A DNA stretch of 64,000 nucleotides from Alphaproteobacteria bacterium (GTDB taxonomy: Bacteria > Pseudomonadota > Alphaproteobacteria > Bin95), in contig JACKII010000002.1 of assembly GCA_020638555.1 (NCBI GenBank), positions 1,054,001-1,118,000 of the forward strand, written 5' to 3'. Each line of letters opens with the position of its first letter. Position 1 is the stretch's first letter. Shown piece by piece: positions 34,590-44,114 of the stretch. Under the pieces are notes generated by a model, which was not told the origin of the DNA, did no database searches, and saw nothing but the letters and a program-made list of their open reading frames with translations. The translations under genes and the position numbers were made by a program.

Positions 34590-36440
34590 ATGGAGCAGCC
34601 TTTACCGCCGGCCATTGCCGCCCTTGAAAGCCCCTCGGAACCGTCGCTGCTGGGTGGCGACGAGTATCAGGACCACGCCAATCGCGTGCACATCGACCGC
34701 GGCCGCGATGCGCTGCTGACCCGGTTCGGCAAGGTCACCCTGGCCGACCGCTATTTGCTGCCGGGGGAATCGTTCCAGGACCGGTTCGCCCGCGTGGCCG
34801 CCTATTTCGCCGACGACTCCGCTCACGCCCAGCGGCTCTACGACTATATCTCGCGGCTTTGGATGATGCCGGCGACGCCGGTGCTCTCGAATGGCGGCAC
34901 CAGCCGCGGCCTGCCGATTTCCTGCTATCTGAACGAGGCCAGCGACACCTTAAACGGCATTGTCGATCTGTGGACCGAGAATGTCTGGCTCGCCGCGCGC
35001 GGCGGCGGCATCGGCAGCTATTGGGGCAATCTGCGCTCGATCGGCGAGAAGGTCGGCCAGAACGGCAAGACCTCCGGCGTGGTGCCGTTCATCCGGGTGA
35101 TGGATTCGCTGACGCTCGCCATCAGCCAGGGCAGCCTGCGGCGCGGTTCGGCGGCGGTCTATCTGCCGATCCACCATCCGGAGATCGAGGAATTCATCGA
35201 ACTGCGCCGCCCGACCGGCGGCGATTACAACCGCAAGGCCCTGAACCTGCACCATGGCGTTGCGGTGACGGATGCGTTCATGCGCGCCATGCTGGCGGAT
35301 GAGATGTGGCCGCTGGTCAGCCCGCGCGACGGCTCGGTGCAGCGCAGGGTCTCGGCCCGTTCGCTCTGGATCCGGCTGCTGACGGCGCGGGTGGAGACGG
35401 GCGAGCCCTATCTGATCTTCATCGACCAGGTGAACCGCAACCGGCCGGAACACCACAAGCTGGCCGGGCTGGAGGTGAAGACGTCGAACCTCTGTTCGGA
35501 GATCACCCTGCCCACCGGCCGCGACCATCTGGGTGGCGAGCGCACGGCGGTCTGCTGCCTGTCCTCGCTGAACCTGGAGCAGTTCGAGGAATGGGAGCGG
35601 CACCCGAGCTTTATCGAGGACGTGATGCGGTTCCTCGACAATGTGTTGCAGGATTATATCGACCACGCGCCGGACAGCATGGCCCGCGCCAAATACGCCG
35701 CCATGCGCGAACGCAGCGTCGGCCTGGGCGTGATGGGCTTTCACTCCTTCCTGCAGGCCAAGGGCATTCCGTTCGAATCGGTGATGGCGAAGGTCTGGAA
35801 CACGCGCATGTTCCGCCATGTCAAGGCCGGCGCCGATACCGCGAGCCAGGTGCTGGCGGCCGAGCGGGGCCCGTGTCCCGACGCGGCCGATTACGGCATG
35901 CAGGAGCGCTTCAGCCACAAGATCGCGATTGCCCCCACCGCCTCGATTTCGATCATCTGCGGCGGCGCCTCGCCGGGGATCGAGCCGATTGCGGCGAACG
36001 CCTTCAACCACAAGACCCTGTCCGGCTCGTTCCTGGTGCGCAACCGGGCGCTGGCGGCGGTGCTGGCGGCGCACGGGCGCGACGACGACGAGACCTGGTC
36101 CTCGATCACCACGCACGAGGGCTCGGTGCAGCATCTGGACTTTCTGAGCGCGCACGAGCGCGACGTGTTCAAGACCGCGTTCGAACTCGACCAGCGCTGG
36201 GTGATCGACCATGCGGCGGACCGCCAGCCCTTTATCTGCCAGTCGCAGTCGCTGAACCTGTTCCTGCCCGCCGACGTGCACAAGCGCGACCTGCATCGCC
36301 TGCACGTTCGCGCCTGGGAGAAAGGCTGCAAGAGCCTCTATTATGTCCGCTCCAAGTCGCTGCAACGGGCCGACGTGGTCAGCATCGCGCCACCGCCGCT
36401 GCCGGCGCGGGACGATGACGACTGTCTGGCGTGTCAGTAG
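34590..36440 (+). CDS. nrdA: Class I ribonucleotide reductase, alpha subunit
   Basis: Reduces ribonucleotides to deoxyribonucleotides. At 616 aa it is short for NrdA because it has no N-terminal ATP-cone, so dATP activity control is probably absent. Active-site residues are visible: Cys112 (LPISCYLNE), N300-C302-E304 (SNLCSEITLP), Cys322/323 (CCLSSLNLEQ), and the C-terminal redox pair Cys612/Cys615 in DDDDCLACQ. The open frame extends far upstream only in overlap with the kinase gene; ATG 34590 begins the recognisable protein. nrdB follows 9 bp later. Confidence 0.92.
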   Translation: MEQPLPPAIAALESPSEPSLLGGDEYQDHANRVHIDRGRDALLTRFGKVTLADRYLLPGESFQDRFARVAAYFADDSAHAQRLYDYISRLWMMPATPVLSNGGTSRGLPISCYLNEASDTLNGIVDLWTENVWLAARGGGIGSYWGNLRSIGEKVGQNGKTSGVVPFIRVMDSLTLAISQGSLRRGSAAVYLPIHHPEIEEFIELRRPTGGDYNRKALNLHHGVAVTDAFMRAMLADEMWPLVSPRDGSVQRRVSARSLWIRLLTARVETGEPYLIFIDQVNRNRPEHHKLAGLEVKTSNLCSEITLPTGRDHLGGERTAVCCLSSLNLEQFEEWERHPSFIEDVMRFLDNVLQDYIDHAPDSMARAKYAAMRERSVGLGVMGFHSFLQAKGIPFESVMAKVWNTRMFRHVKAGADTASQVLAAERGPCPDAADYGMQERFSHKIAIAPTASISIICGGASPGIEPIAANAFNHKTLSGSFLVRNRALAAVLAAHGRDDDETWSSITTHEGSVQHLDFLSAHERDVFKTAFELDQRWVIDHAADRQPFICQSQSLNLFLPADVHKRDLHRLHVRAWEKGCKSLYYVRSKSLQRADVVSIAPPPLPARDDDDCLACQ

Positions 36441-36449
36441 GATGTCGCT

Positions 36450-37409
36450 ATGGCGCTTCTAGACCCTAAACCCACCTACAAACCCTTTGCCTATCCCTGG
36501 GCCTATGAGGCCTGGCAGTTGCAGCAGCGCCTGCACTGGCTGCCGGATGAGGTGCCGCTCGCCGACGACGTGAAGGACTGGCAGCACCGGCTGACCGACG
36601 ACGAGCGCAACCTGCTCACCCACATTTTCCGCTTTTTCACCCAGGCGGATGTGGAGGTGAACAATTGCTACATGAAGCACTATGCCCGCGTGTTCGAGCC
36701 GACCGAGGTGCAGATGATGCTGGCGGCCTTCTCCAACACGGAGACGATTCACATCGCGGCCTACAGCCATCTGCTCGACACCATCGGCATGCCGGAAGTG
36801 GAGTATTCCGCCTTCCTGCACTATCAAGCCATGCGCGATAAATATAATTATATGCAGGGATTTAGCGCGGATTCCAAACGCTCCATCGCAACCACGATGG
36901 CCGTGTTCGGCGCCTTTACGGAGGGCGTGCAACTGTTCGCGAGCTTCGCCGTGCTGCTGAACTTCCCGCGCTTCAACAAGATGAAGGGCATGGGCCAGAT
37001 CGTGGCCTGGTCCGCGCGGGACGAGACCCTGCACACGCTCAGCATTATCCGCCTGTTCCGGACATTCGTGGAGGAATACCCGGAGGTTTGGGACCAGGCG
37101 CTTGCCGACGAAATCCGCGCGGCCTGCCGCACGATCATCGGCCACGAGGACGCCTTTATCGACCTCGCCTTCGAACTGGGGGAGGTCGAGGGGCTCTCGC
37201 CGCGGGAGGTGAAGACCTATATCCGCTTCATCGCCGACCGGCGACTGGTGCAGCTTGGGTTAGAACCGATCTTCGAAATCGCTCGTAACCCTTTGCCTTG
37301 GATGGATGAAATGCTGAACGCGGTGGAGCACGCCAACTTCTTCGAGAACCGTGCGACCGAATACACCCGCGGCGCCACCCGGGGCACCTGGGAGGAGGCG
37401 TTCGCGTGA
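36450..37409 (+). CDS. nrdB: Class I ribonucleotide reductase, beta subunit
   Basis: Metal-cofactor subunit of 319 aa. Diiron-site residues: D67 (TQADVEV), E98 and H101 (NTETIHIAAY), the Glu in FTEGVQLF, and DE/H in WSARDETLHTLS. The radical Tyr is present at 105, seven residues after E98 as in E. coli NrdB, so a Tyr-radical enzyme is expected. It directly follows nrdA and forms one operon with it. Confidence 0.93.
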   Translation: MALLDPKPTYKPFAYPWAYEAWQLQQRLHWLPDEVPLADDVKDWQHRLTDDERNLLTHIFRFFTQADVEVNNCYMKHYARVFEPTEVQMMLAAFSNTETIHIAAYSHLLDTIGMPEVEYSAFLHYQAMRDKYNYMQGFSADSKRSIATTMAVFGAFTEGVQLFASFAVLLNFPRFNKMKGMGQIVAWSARDETLHTLSIIRLFRTFVEEYPEVWDQALADEIRAACRTIIGHEDAFIDLAFELGEVEGLSPREVKTYIRFIADRRLVQLGLEPIFEIARNPLPWMDEMLNAVEHANFFENRATEYTRGATRGTWEEAFA

Positions 37410-37417
37410 CGGCCGTG

Positions 37418-37660
37418 TCAGTTGATGGCCCAGTTGATCGGGTCCTCATCGCGCTTTAGCACATGCTCGTAAGCGCTGGGAGCCCAATAGAAAATGCGCA
37501 GGCCACCCCGAACGGCCCCGGTTACGGCGTCGCGCACCAGTTCGTCGGTCGGCGGCGCCGCCATGGCGGCCTGCATGGTGTGGGAGGCGAACAACAGCAC
37601 GCCCAGCACCACCCCAATGCCAAAGTACAACCGAATTAGCCACGCGAGCAGGGTACGCAT
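37418..37660 (-). CDS. Small single-span membrane protein of unknown function
   Basis: An 80-aa protein. MRTLLAWLIRLYFGIGVVLG and the following hydrophobic residues form one membrane span or uncleaved signal; the rest (about 45 residues) is soluble. GAGG sits just before the ATG. It converges on nrdB with an 8-bp gap. No family was recognised. Confidence 0.6.
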   Translation of the reverse strand: MRTLLAWLIRLYFGIGVVLGVLLFASHTMQAAMAAPPTDELVRDAVTGAVRGGLRIFYWAPSAYEHVLKRDEDPINWAIN

Positions 37661-37731
37661 TCTGCCTCAACCTTTGTTCTTCTGGCCGTCGTCGCGGCCG
37701 GGATGTCGCCGCGCATGGGAGGCCAAGTTCG

Positions 37732-38331
37732 ATGCCGGATCAAGTGAAAATCCTCTCGCGTCGGCGCGGGTTCGACGGCTTCAACAAGCTGGACGTGCTG
37801 CAATTGCAACACGAACAGTTTGCCGGCGGCATGGGGCCGCCGATCGAGCGGGAGGTGCTGGAACGGGGGCAGGCCGTGGCGGTGATCCCCTATGACCCCC
37901 AGGCCGACCGTGTCGTCCTGATCCAGCAATTCCGCATCGGTGCCCTGGCGGCGGGCCGTCCGCCGTGGATGACCGAGGTGGTGGCAGGCCGGATCGATCC
38001 CGGCGAAACCGCCGCGGACGTGGCCCATCGGGAGGCGATGGAGGAAATCGGCCGGCCGGTCGACCGGCTGGAGCTTCTTGCCGGCTATATGGTCAACCCC
38101 GCCTGCACGACCGAGAGCATCACCCTGTTCGCCGGCCGCGTGGATTCGCGCGGGGCCGAAGGCGTTTTCGGCCTGACGCACGAGGGCGAGGATATCCGCG
38201 TCTTCTCGGTGCCGGCGGACGAGGCCCTGGGCTGGATCGGCACGGACCGGGTGTCCAATGCGACCTTCCTGATCGCGCTGCAATCGCTGGCGCTGAACCG
38301 GGAGCGGTTGCGCCGCATATGGCGGGACTGA
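37732..38331 (+). CDS. NUDIX hydrolase, ADP-ribose pyrophosphatase-like
   Basis: NUDIX enzyme of 199 aa. The full Nudix box is present, G-x5-E-x7-RE-x-x-EE-x-G, from GRIDPGETAADV to HREAMEEIG. A preceding QQFRIGAL and the following YMVNPACTTESITLF match ADP-ribose pyrophosphatases of the NudF type. It starts a plus-strand run with the alanyl-tRNA editing gene, sseA and metC. Confidence 0.87.
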   Translation: MPDQVKILSRRRGFDGFNKLDVLQLQHEQFAGGMGPPIEREVLERGQAVAVIPYDPQADRVVLIQQFRIGALAAGRPPWMTEVVAGRIDPGETAADVAHREAMEEIGRPVDRLELLAGYMVNPACTTESITLFAGRVDSRGAEGVFGLTHEGEDIRVFSVPADEALGWIGTDRVSNATFLIALQSLALNRERLRRIWRD

Positions 38332-38384
38332 GCCAAAGCCGCTATGACTGCCGAAGCGACCCTACCGGAACAACGAGTGAGACC

Positions 38385-39098
38385 ATGGAACTGGTGTTTC
38401 GCGACAACCCCTACGCCACCGAATGCGAGGCGACCGTGGTCGCCGCCGGACCGGACGGCGTGGTGCTGGACCGCACCGTCTTCTATCCCACCGGCGGCGG
38501 CCAGCCGGGCGACAGCGGCGTGCTGATCTCCGGCGACGGCACCGAAACCGCCATTGCCGAGGCCGTGAAGGGCGAAGGGCCGGAGGATGTGCTGCACCGC
38601 GTCGCCGAGGGCGCGCCGCTGCCCGCGGTCGGCAGCACCGTCACCGCTCGCATCGACTGGGAGCGCCGGCACAGGCACATGCGCATGCACACCGCCATGC
38701 ACCTGCTCTGCTCGATGATCCACCACGGCGTCACCGGCGGCCAGGTCGGTGCGGAGAAAAGCCGGCTGGATTTCGATTCCGGCGACCATGTCTACGACAA
38801 GGAAGAGCTGACGGAAAAGCTCAACGGCCTGATCGCCGCCGACTATGCGGTCACGTCCCGCTGGATCGACGAGAGCGAGTTGGACGAGAATCCCGACCTT
38901 GTGCGCACGCTCTCGGTGCAGCCGCCGCGCGGCACCGGCCGCATCCGCCTGATGGCGGTGGGCGAGGGCGCCATCGACCTTCAGCCCTGCGGCGGCACCC
39001 ATGTGGCCCGCACCGGCGAAATCGGCCGGGTTCGCGTCGCCAAGATCGAGAACAAGGGCAAACGCAACCGCCGCATCAACATCGTCTTCGAGCAATAG
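38385..39098 (+). CDS. Alanyl-tRNA editing protein (AlaX-like)
   Basis: Free-standing editing domain of 237 aa that removes wrongly attached Ser or Gly from tRNA-Ala. It shows the AlaRS editing features FYPTGGGQPGDSG, zinc-site HMRMHTAMHLL and CGGTHVARTGEIG. ATG 38385 was chosen, since the frame extends upstream into the NUDIX gene. It lies 53 bp after the NUDIX stop. Confidence 0.88.
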   Translation: MELVFRDNPYATECEATVVAAGPDGVVLDRTVFYPTGGGQPGDSGVLISGDGTETAIAEAVKGEGPEDVLHRVAEGAPLPAVGSTVTARIDWERRHRHMRMHTAMHLLCSMIHHGVTGGQVGAEKSRLDFDSGDHVYDKEELTEKLNGLIAADYAVTSRWIDESELDENPDLVRTLSVQPPRGTGRIRLMAVGEGAIDLQPCGGTHVARTGEIGRVRVAKIENKGKRNRRINIVFEQ

Positions 39099-39180
39099 CC
39101 CCTCCACCCCGTCCTCCGCATCCGAACCCCGCTCCTATCCGACCCCCGCCCATTTCCGACCCTTGAACGAGACCCGTCCC

Positions 39181-40044
39181 ATGTCCGACCCCGGCTACAC
39201 CCATCCCGAAGCCCTCGTTTCGACCGAGTGGCTGGCGGCGCACCTGGATGCGCCCGACGTGCGCATCATCGACTCCTCGCACCATCTGCCGACCACCGGC
39301 CGCAACGCCAGGGCCGAATACGGCGAGCAGCACATTCCGGGCGCGATTTTCTGGGACATCGACGCCATTGCCGACGCGTCCAGCGACCTGCCGCACATGC
39401 TGCCGGATGCGGACCAGTTCGCGCGCCAGGTGGGCGCGCTGGGCATTGGCGACGGCCACAAGATCGTCGTCTACGACACGGTCAGCGCCACCGGTGCGGC
39501 CCGGGTGTGGTGGACGTTCCGGGTGTTCGGCTATCGCGACGTGGCGGTGCTGAACGGCGGCTTCCGCAAATGGGTGGCGGAGGGGCGGCCGGTGAGCCGC
39601 GATGTCCGCGCGCGGGGCGAGCGCACCTTCACCGCCCGCAAGAATCACACGCTGGTGCGCGACCGCGAGCAGATCCTGCGCAATATCGACCAGCAGCGCG
39701 ACCAGGTGGTCGACGCGCGCTCGGCCGGGCGCTTCCTCGCGACCGAGCCGGAGCCGCGGGCCGGCATGCGCAGCGGCCACATTCCGGGCTCGAAAAACGT
39801 GCCTTTCCCGACACTGCTGAACGACGACGGCACCTATCGCAGCGGGGCGGAGTTGCGGGCGGCGTTCGAGCAGGCCGGTGTCGACCTTGCCAAGCCGATT
39901 GCCACCACCTGCGGCTCGGGCGTGACCGCCTGCACCCTGGCGCTGGGGCTGTATCTGATCGGCCAGACCGAAACCGCCGTCTATGACGGCTCGTGGAGCG
40001 AATGGGGCAGCCGGCAGGACACGCCCGTGGAGACCGAAGCGTGA
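39181..40044 (+). CDS. sseA: 3-mercaptopyruvate sulfurtransferase
   Basis: Two rhodanese domains in 287 aa. The N-terminal one is inactive (no Cys at the loop); the C-terminal one has the catalytic Cys244 in ATTCGSGVTACT, the CGSGV loop of mercaptopyruvate sulfurtransferases and not the CRKGV of thiosulfate sulfurtransferases. It transfers sulfur from 3-mercaptopyruvate to an acceptor. Its stop overlaps the GTG start of metC, linking cysteine-sulfur steps in one transcript. Confidence 0.9.
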   Translation: MSDPGYTHPEALVSTEWLAAHLDAPDVRIIDSSHHLPTTGRNARAEYGEQHIPGAIFWDIDAIADASSDLPHMLPDADQFARQVGALGIGDGHKIVVYDTVSATGAARVWWTFRVFGYRDVAVLNGGFRKWVAEGRPVSRDVRARGERTFTARKNHTLVRDREQILRNIDQQRDQVVDARSAGRFLATEPEPRAGMRSGHIPGSKNVPFPTLLNDDGTYRSGAELRAAFEQAGVDLAKPIATTCGSGVTACTLALGLYLIGQTETAVYDGSWSEWGSRQDTPVETEA

Positions 40045-41222
40045 GCAAAGATCTGACGGGCAAGGGCCCGGAAACCGTTCTGACCCATGCGGGTCGTGAC
40101 CCGCAGGCGCATTTCGGCGCCGTCAACACGCCGGTGTTTCACGCCTCGACCATCCTTTCGCCCAGCTATGCCGACCGCAAGCGCGAGAAAGGCCCGCGCG
40201 AGCCGCGCTATGGCCGTCGCGGCACGCCGACCGTGTTCACGCTGGAGGATGTGTTGGCGGAGATCGAGGGCGCCGACGCCGCCGTGATCTGCCCCAGCGG
40301 CCTCAGCGCCATCACCACGGCGATCCTGGCCTTCGTGAACCAGGGCGATCATGTGCTGATGGTGGATTGCGTTTATGGCCCGGCGCGGAATTTCGCCACC
40401 AAAATTCTGCCGCGCTATGGGGTTTCCACCACGTTTTTCGACCCGGCCATCGGCAACGACATCGCCGGCCTGATCCAGGACAACACCAAGGTGGTCTATC
40501 TGGAGGCCCCCGGCTCGCAGACCTTCGAAATGCAGGACGTGCCCGCCATTGCCGCGGCGGCGCGGGCGCGGGGCTGCAAGGTGCTGATCGACAACACCTG
40601 GGCCACGGGCCTGTTGTTCAAGCCGTTCGCACACGGTTGCGATGTCTCGGTGCACGCGGCGACCAAATACATTGTCGGCCATTCCGACGTGATGATGGGC
40701 GCGATCACGACCACCGCCGAAGCCTATGCGCCGGTGCGCGAGATGTGGGACCTGTTGGGCCACTCGGTCGGGCCGGACGACGTCTATCTGGCGACCCGCG
40801 GCGTGCGCACCATGGCCGTGCGCCTGGCGCAGCATCAGAAAAACGCCGTTTCGGTCGCGGAATGGCTGCAAGGCCGGCCGGAGGTGGCGCGCGTGCTCTA
40901 TCCGGCGCTGGAGAGCGACCCCGGCCATGCGCTCTGGAAGCGCGACTTCACCGGCGCCAGCGGCCTGTTCGGCGTCGTGCTGAAGCCGGCGAGCGATGGG
41001 CGGTTGGAGGCCTTTTTCGACGCGCTGTCGCTGTTTGGCATGGGGTCGAGCTGGGGCGGCTATGAGAGCCTGGCGATCCCCGCCGATCCTGCCGGGTACC
41101 GCACCGCGACGCAGTGGTCGCCGGAGGGTCCGCTGATCCGCCTGCATATCGGCCTGGAGGCGCCGGCCGACCTGATCGCCGACCTGGAGGCCGGCTTCGC
41201 CGCGATGCAGCGGGTCTCCTGA
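40041..41222 (+). CDS. metC: Cystathionine beta-lyase
   Basis: PLP enzyme of the Cys/Met metabolism family, 393 aa, cleaving cystathionine to homocysteine, pyruvate and ammonia. The PLP Lys209 lies in SVHAATKYIVGHSD and Asp184 in VLIDNTWATG; RYGRRGTPT and GYESLAIPADP are typical. GTG 40041 overlaps the sseA stop (GTGA) and is preferred to the in-frame start 16 codons earlier. Other lyases of the family are possible, but these motifs match the alphaproteobacterial MetC type. Confidence 0.9.
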   Translation: MSKDLTGKGPETVLTHAGRDPQAHFGAVNTPVFHASTILSPSYADRKREKGPREPRYGRRGTPTVFTLEDVLAEIEGADAAVICPSGLSAITTAILAFVNQGDHVLMVDCVYGPARNFATKILPRYGVSTTFFDPAIGNDIAGLIQDNTKVVYLEAPGSQTFEMQDVPAIAAAARARGCKVLIDNTWATGLLFKPFAHGCDVSVHAATKYIVGHSDVMMGAITTTAEAYAPVREMWDLLGHSVGPDDVYLATRGVRTMAVRLAQHQKNAVSVAEWLQGRPEVARVLYPALESDPGHALWKRDFTGASGLFGVVLKPASDGRLEAFFDALSLFGMGSSWGGYESLAIPADPAGYRTATQWSPEGPLIRLHIGLEAPADLIADLEAGFAAMQRVS

Positions 41223-41240
41223 CCTAACGAGGGAGGCCTG

Positions 41241-41357
41241 TTCCCCGGAGGTGGCGGAGCCGCCGTTCGGGGCTGGTGTCTTCCTACGAACACGGCCCTA
41301 GCCGATGTTCGCAAGAGCGGCCGGTCCCGGCCCGCCGCTCCGCAGCGGCCGGGAAAC
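41241..41357 (+). repeat. ~118-bp dispersed palindromic element, copy A
   Basis: It runs from ttccccggaggtggcggagc through cgaacacgg...gatgttcgcaagagc to gcagcggccgggaaac. Three internal hairpins can form: ccccgg.../...ccgggg-like, gttcg.../cgaac, and cccggc.../gccggg. It is nearly identical to copy B 40 bp downstream in the same orientation. Confidence 0.85.
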
Positions 41358-41397
41358 ATGGATCGGTTTGGGGACGCCAGCCCGCGAGACGGGCCTG

Positions 41398-41513
41398 TTC
41401 CCCGGAGGTGGCGGAGCCGCCGTCCGGGGCCGGTGTCATCCTTCGAACACAGTCCTTGCCGGTGTTCGCGAGAGCGGCCGGTCCCGGCCCGCCGCTCCGC
41501 AGCGGCCGGGAAA
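41398..41513 (+). repeat. ~118-bp dispersed palindromic element, copy B
   Basis: Tandem partner of copy A with the same ggcctgttccccgg left boundary and cggccgggaaa right end. It ends 8 bp before the DciA-like gene's stop. Confidence 0.85.
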
Positions 41514-41520
41514 GGCGCGC

Positions 41521-42009
41521 TCAGCGGGCGACGGCTTCTCCCAGGCGCCGCAGGATTTCGGCCAACTCCTTGTCCTCCACCGTCGCACAGGCCGCGTCCA
41601 GGCGGGCCTGCGCCTCCGATGACAGGGGCGGACGCGGCGAGAGGCGCGCGCCCTGCCGTGGCGCCTTGGGCTCCGGGATCGTGCCCTGGCGCAGCACCAG
41701 GCGCTCGACCAGGGTGTGGCCGAAATAGCGGTTGATGCGGTCGGCGATCTGCGGCGTCAGGTGCTGCACCTCCAGCGCCCAGCCGGAGGCCACCACCAGG
41801 CGCAGGGTCGGCATCCCGCCGCGCCGTTCGAGCCGGAGCGGCCGGGTGCGGCCGGCGAGCGGCTCGCCGACAATGGTCGACCACTCCGCCAGCAGTCGCG
41901 CCTCGCGGAAGCCGTGCTTTGCCGCGGGCTTGGCGAGTACGGGCGCCAGCGCCGCCGCGATCGGGCGGCCCATGGGGCGGTAGACGTATTTTGTCGGGCG
42001 TCGCGCCAC
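41521..42009 (-). CDS. DUF721/DciA-like protein
   Basis: A 162-aa protein. Its N-terminal RPTKYVYRPMGRPIAAALAP and the WSTIVGEPLAGRTRPLRL and ASGWALEVQHLTPQIADRIN segments match the DUF721 family, whose DciA members help load the replicative helicase. It is divergent from mutY with a 51-bp gap, an arrangement common in Alphaproteobacteria. The usual dsbA-like and smc genes do not follow; palindromic repeats and metC do. Confidence 0.8.
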   Translation of the reverse strand: MARRPTKYVYRPMGRPIAAALAPVLAKPAAKHGFREARLLAEWSTIVGEPLAGRTRPLRLERRGGMPTLRLVVASGWALEVQHLTPQIADRINRYFGHTLVERLVLRQGTIPEPKAPRQGARLSPRPPLSSEAQARLDAACATVEDKELAEILRRLGEAVAR

Positions 42010-42060
42010 GGCGCCGGCCTCTCCATTGAATGCTTACGAATTCGCTCTACCCTATCCGCC

Positions 42061-43158
42061 ATGTCCGCTGCAACACCCGCCCCGATCACACCGTTCGCCG
42101 CCGAGGAGGTGGCGGCCATTCGCGCCGCCATCCTGGGCTGGTACGATGCCAACCGGCGCGACCTGCCATGGCGCGCGCCGGCCGGCCGGACGGCCGACCC
42201 GTATCATGTCTGGCTCAGCGAGATCATGCTGCAGCAGACCACCGTTGCGGCGGTGAAGGGCTATTTCGCGGAGTTCCTCAGGCAGTGGCCCAGCGTTGCG
42301 GACCTGGCCGCGGCGCCGCTCGACGAGGTCATGCGGGCCTGGGCGGGGCTCGGCTATTACGCGCGCGCCCGCAATCTGCACCGCTGCGCCCAGACCGTCG
42401 TTGCGGACTTCGGTGGCGCGTTTCCGGCGGATGCGGCGCTGCTGCGCTCGCTGCCGGGCATTGGCGACTACACCGCCGGCGCCATCGCCGCCATCGCCTT
42501 CGGCCACCGGGCCGCACCCGTCGACGCCAATATCGAGCGGGTGGTCTCGCGCCTGACCGCGATCACCGAGCCGACATCGCCGACCAAGCCGCTGGTGCGC
42601 AAGGGCGCCGCCGCCCTGGAGGACCCGGAGCGTCCGGGCGACTGGGCACAGGCGCTGATGGACCTGGGCTCGGCGGTGTGCACTTCGCGCAGCCCGAAAT
42701 GCCTGCTCTGCCCGGCCGTGCAATGGTGCCAGGCGCAGGCGGCGGGCAATGCGGAGAGCCTGCCGGTCAAGCCCGCCAAACCCGCCCGGCCGCTGCGCAC
42801 CGGCATTGTCTACTGGCTGGAGCGGGCGGATGGCGCGGTGCTGCTGCGCAAGCGCGCCGGCCGGGGCATGCTGGGCGGCCTGTGGGAGTTCCCGTCCGCC
42901 GGCTGGGACGACCGGAACGCGCATCCGACCGACCCCGCCATCGAGGCGCTGGCCCGGACGTGGGAGGCCATGCCGGGCCGCATCGCCCACGGCTTCACCC
43001 ATTTCGAGGTGGCGCTGGAGGTGCGCAGCGCCGCCGCGCGGCCGGGCGTCAATCTGCCGGAGGGCAGCCGCTGGACCGCGCGCCAGAGCCTGGGCGAATT
43101 CGCGTTGCCGACCTTGATGAAGAAGGTTGCCAAGGCGATGGGCGGGGCGAAGCGCTGA
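42061..43158 (+). CDS. mutY: A/G-specific adenine DNA glycosylase
   Basis: Removes adenine paired with 8-oxoguanine. A protein of 365 aa with EIMLQQTTVAAV, the helix-hairpin-helix LPGIGDYTAGAI, the catalytic Asp in VDANIERVVSRL, the 4Fe-4S cysteines with spacing C-x6-C-x2-C-x5-C (CTSRSPKCLLCPAVQWC) and a C-terminal NUDIX-like 8-oxoG recognition domain. ATG 42061 is the start; the frame extends upstream only as antisense to the DciA-like gene. Confidence 0.93.
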   Translation: MSAATPAPITPFAAEEVAAIRAAILGWYDANRRDLPWRAPAGRTADPYHVWLSEIMLQQTTVAAVKGYFAEFLRQWPSVADLAAAPLDEVMRAWAGLGYYARARNLHRCAQTVVADFGGAFPADAALLRSLPGIGDYTAGAIAAIAFGHRAAPVDANIERVVSRLTAITEPTSPTKPLVRKGAAALEDPERPGDWAQALMDLGSAVCTSRSPKCLLCPAVQWCQAQAAGNAESLPVKPAKPARPLRTGIVYWLERADGAVLLRKRAGRGMLGGLWEFPSAGWDDRNAHPTDPAIEALARTWEAMPGRIAHGFTHFEVALEVRSAAARPGVNLPEGSRWTARQSLGEFALPTLMKKVAKAMGGAKR

Positions 43159-43239
43159 CGCGGACCGGCGTTGCCAAACCCCGGCCCGGCATGCGATCAG
43201 TCTGTGACCCGTCCCTACTCTCGTGCGGAGGCCCCTATC

Positions 43240-44085
43240 GTGGCGCACACCTGTTTTGACGTCTCAATCGAAAACCACGTCGCCCATATCCGCATGAAGC
43301 GGCCGGAGAAACGCAACTCCATGATCCCGGCCTTCTGGGACGAGTTGCCGGCCATCGTCGCCGACCTCGACGATTTCGTGCAGGCCCGGGTGATCGTGAT
43401 TTCCTCGACCGGCCCGCATTTCACCTCCGGCATGGATGTCAGCTCGTTCGGCGACGGCCATCTGGATGCCAACGACGCGACGGCTCGCATTCAGCATGGC
43501 GCCCGTTTCTACAACAACCTGAAGCGTTTGCAGAAAAGCTTTAACTGCCTGGAGGAAAGCCGCCTGCCGGTGCTGGCGGCGATCCAGGGCGGCTGCATCG
43601 GCGGCGGCGTCGACCTCGCCACCGCCTGCGACATGCGCTATGCGACCGAGGATGCGTTCTTCACCATATTCGAGACCAATATCGGCATGACCGCCGATGT
43701 CGGCACCTTTCCCCGCATCGCCAAGCTGATCCCGGAAGGCATCGCCCGCGAACTCGCCTATACCGGCCGCCGTATGCCGGCGACGGAGGCGCAGGCCTGC
43801 GGCCTCGTCAACCGGGTCTATCCGGATCAGGAAGCGATGCTGGACGGCGTCATGAGCATCGCGCGCGAGATCGCCAGCAAGGCGCCGCTCACCACCTATG
43901 GCAACAAGCGGATGATGAACTATGCCCGCGACCACAACACGGCGGACGGCCTGGACTATATCGCCATCTGGAACGCCAGCATGCTCCAGGTGGCCGAGAT
44001 CCGCGAGGCCATGACCGCCAACCGGGAAAAGCGTCCGGGCCAGTTCGCGGACCTGCCGCCGGTCAAGCGCAAGCGGGCGGATTAG
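43240..44085 (+). CDS. Crotonase, dienoyl-CoA isomerase-like
   Basis: Enoyl-CoA hydratase/isomerase family protein, 281 aa. The stretch ACDMRYATEDAFFTIFETN followed by IGMTADVGTFPRIAKL closely follows delta3,5-delta2,4-dienoyl-CoA isomerase (ECH1), including the Glu and the Asp of ADVGT, more than plain hydratases. The start is GTG 43240 with CGGAGG upstream; the frame extends 23 codons further. It would serve oxidation of unsaturated acyl chains. The thioesterase gene converges on it. Confidence 0.85.
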   Translation: MAHTCFDVSIENHVAHIRMKRPEKRNSMIPAFWDELPAIVADLDDFVQARVIVISSTGPHFTSGMDVSSFGDGHLDANDATARIQHGARFYNNLKRLQKSFNCLEESRLPVLAAIQGGCIGGGVDLATACDMRYATEDAFFTIFETNIGMTADVGTFPRIAKLIPEGIARELAYTGRRMPATEAQACGLVNRVYPDQEAMLDGVMSIAREIASKAPLTTYGNKRMMNYARDHNTADGLDYIAIWNASMLQVAEIREAMTANREKRPGQFADLPPVKRKRAD

Positions 44086-44114
44086 GCGGCGGCAGGGCAC
44101 ACCGGGAGCAACGG

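Noticed and set aside
41276..41735. Short plus-strand frames between metC and the DciA-like gene
   Set aside because: They consist of translated copies A and B of the dispersed element plus antisense of the DciA-like gene.
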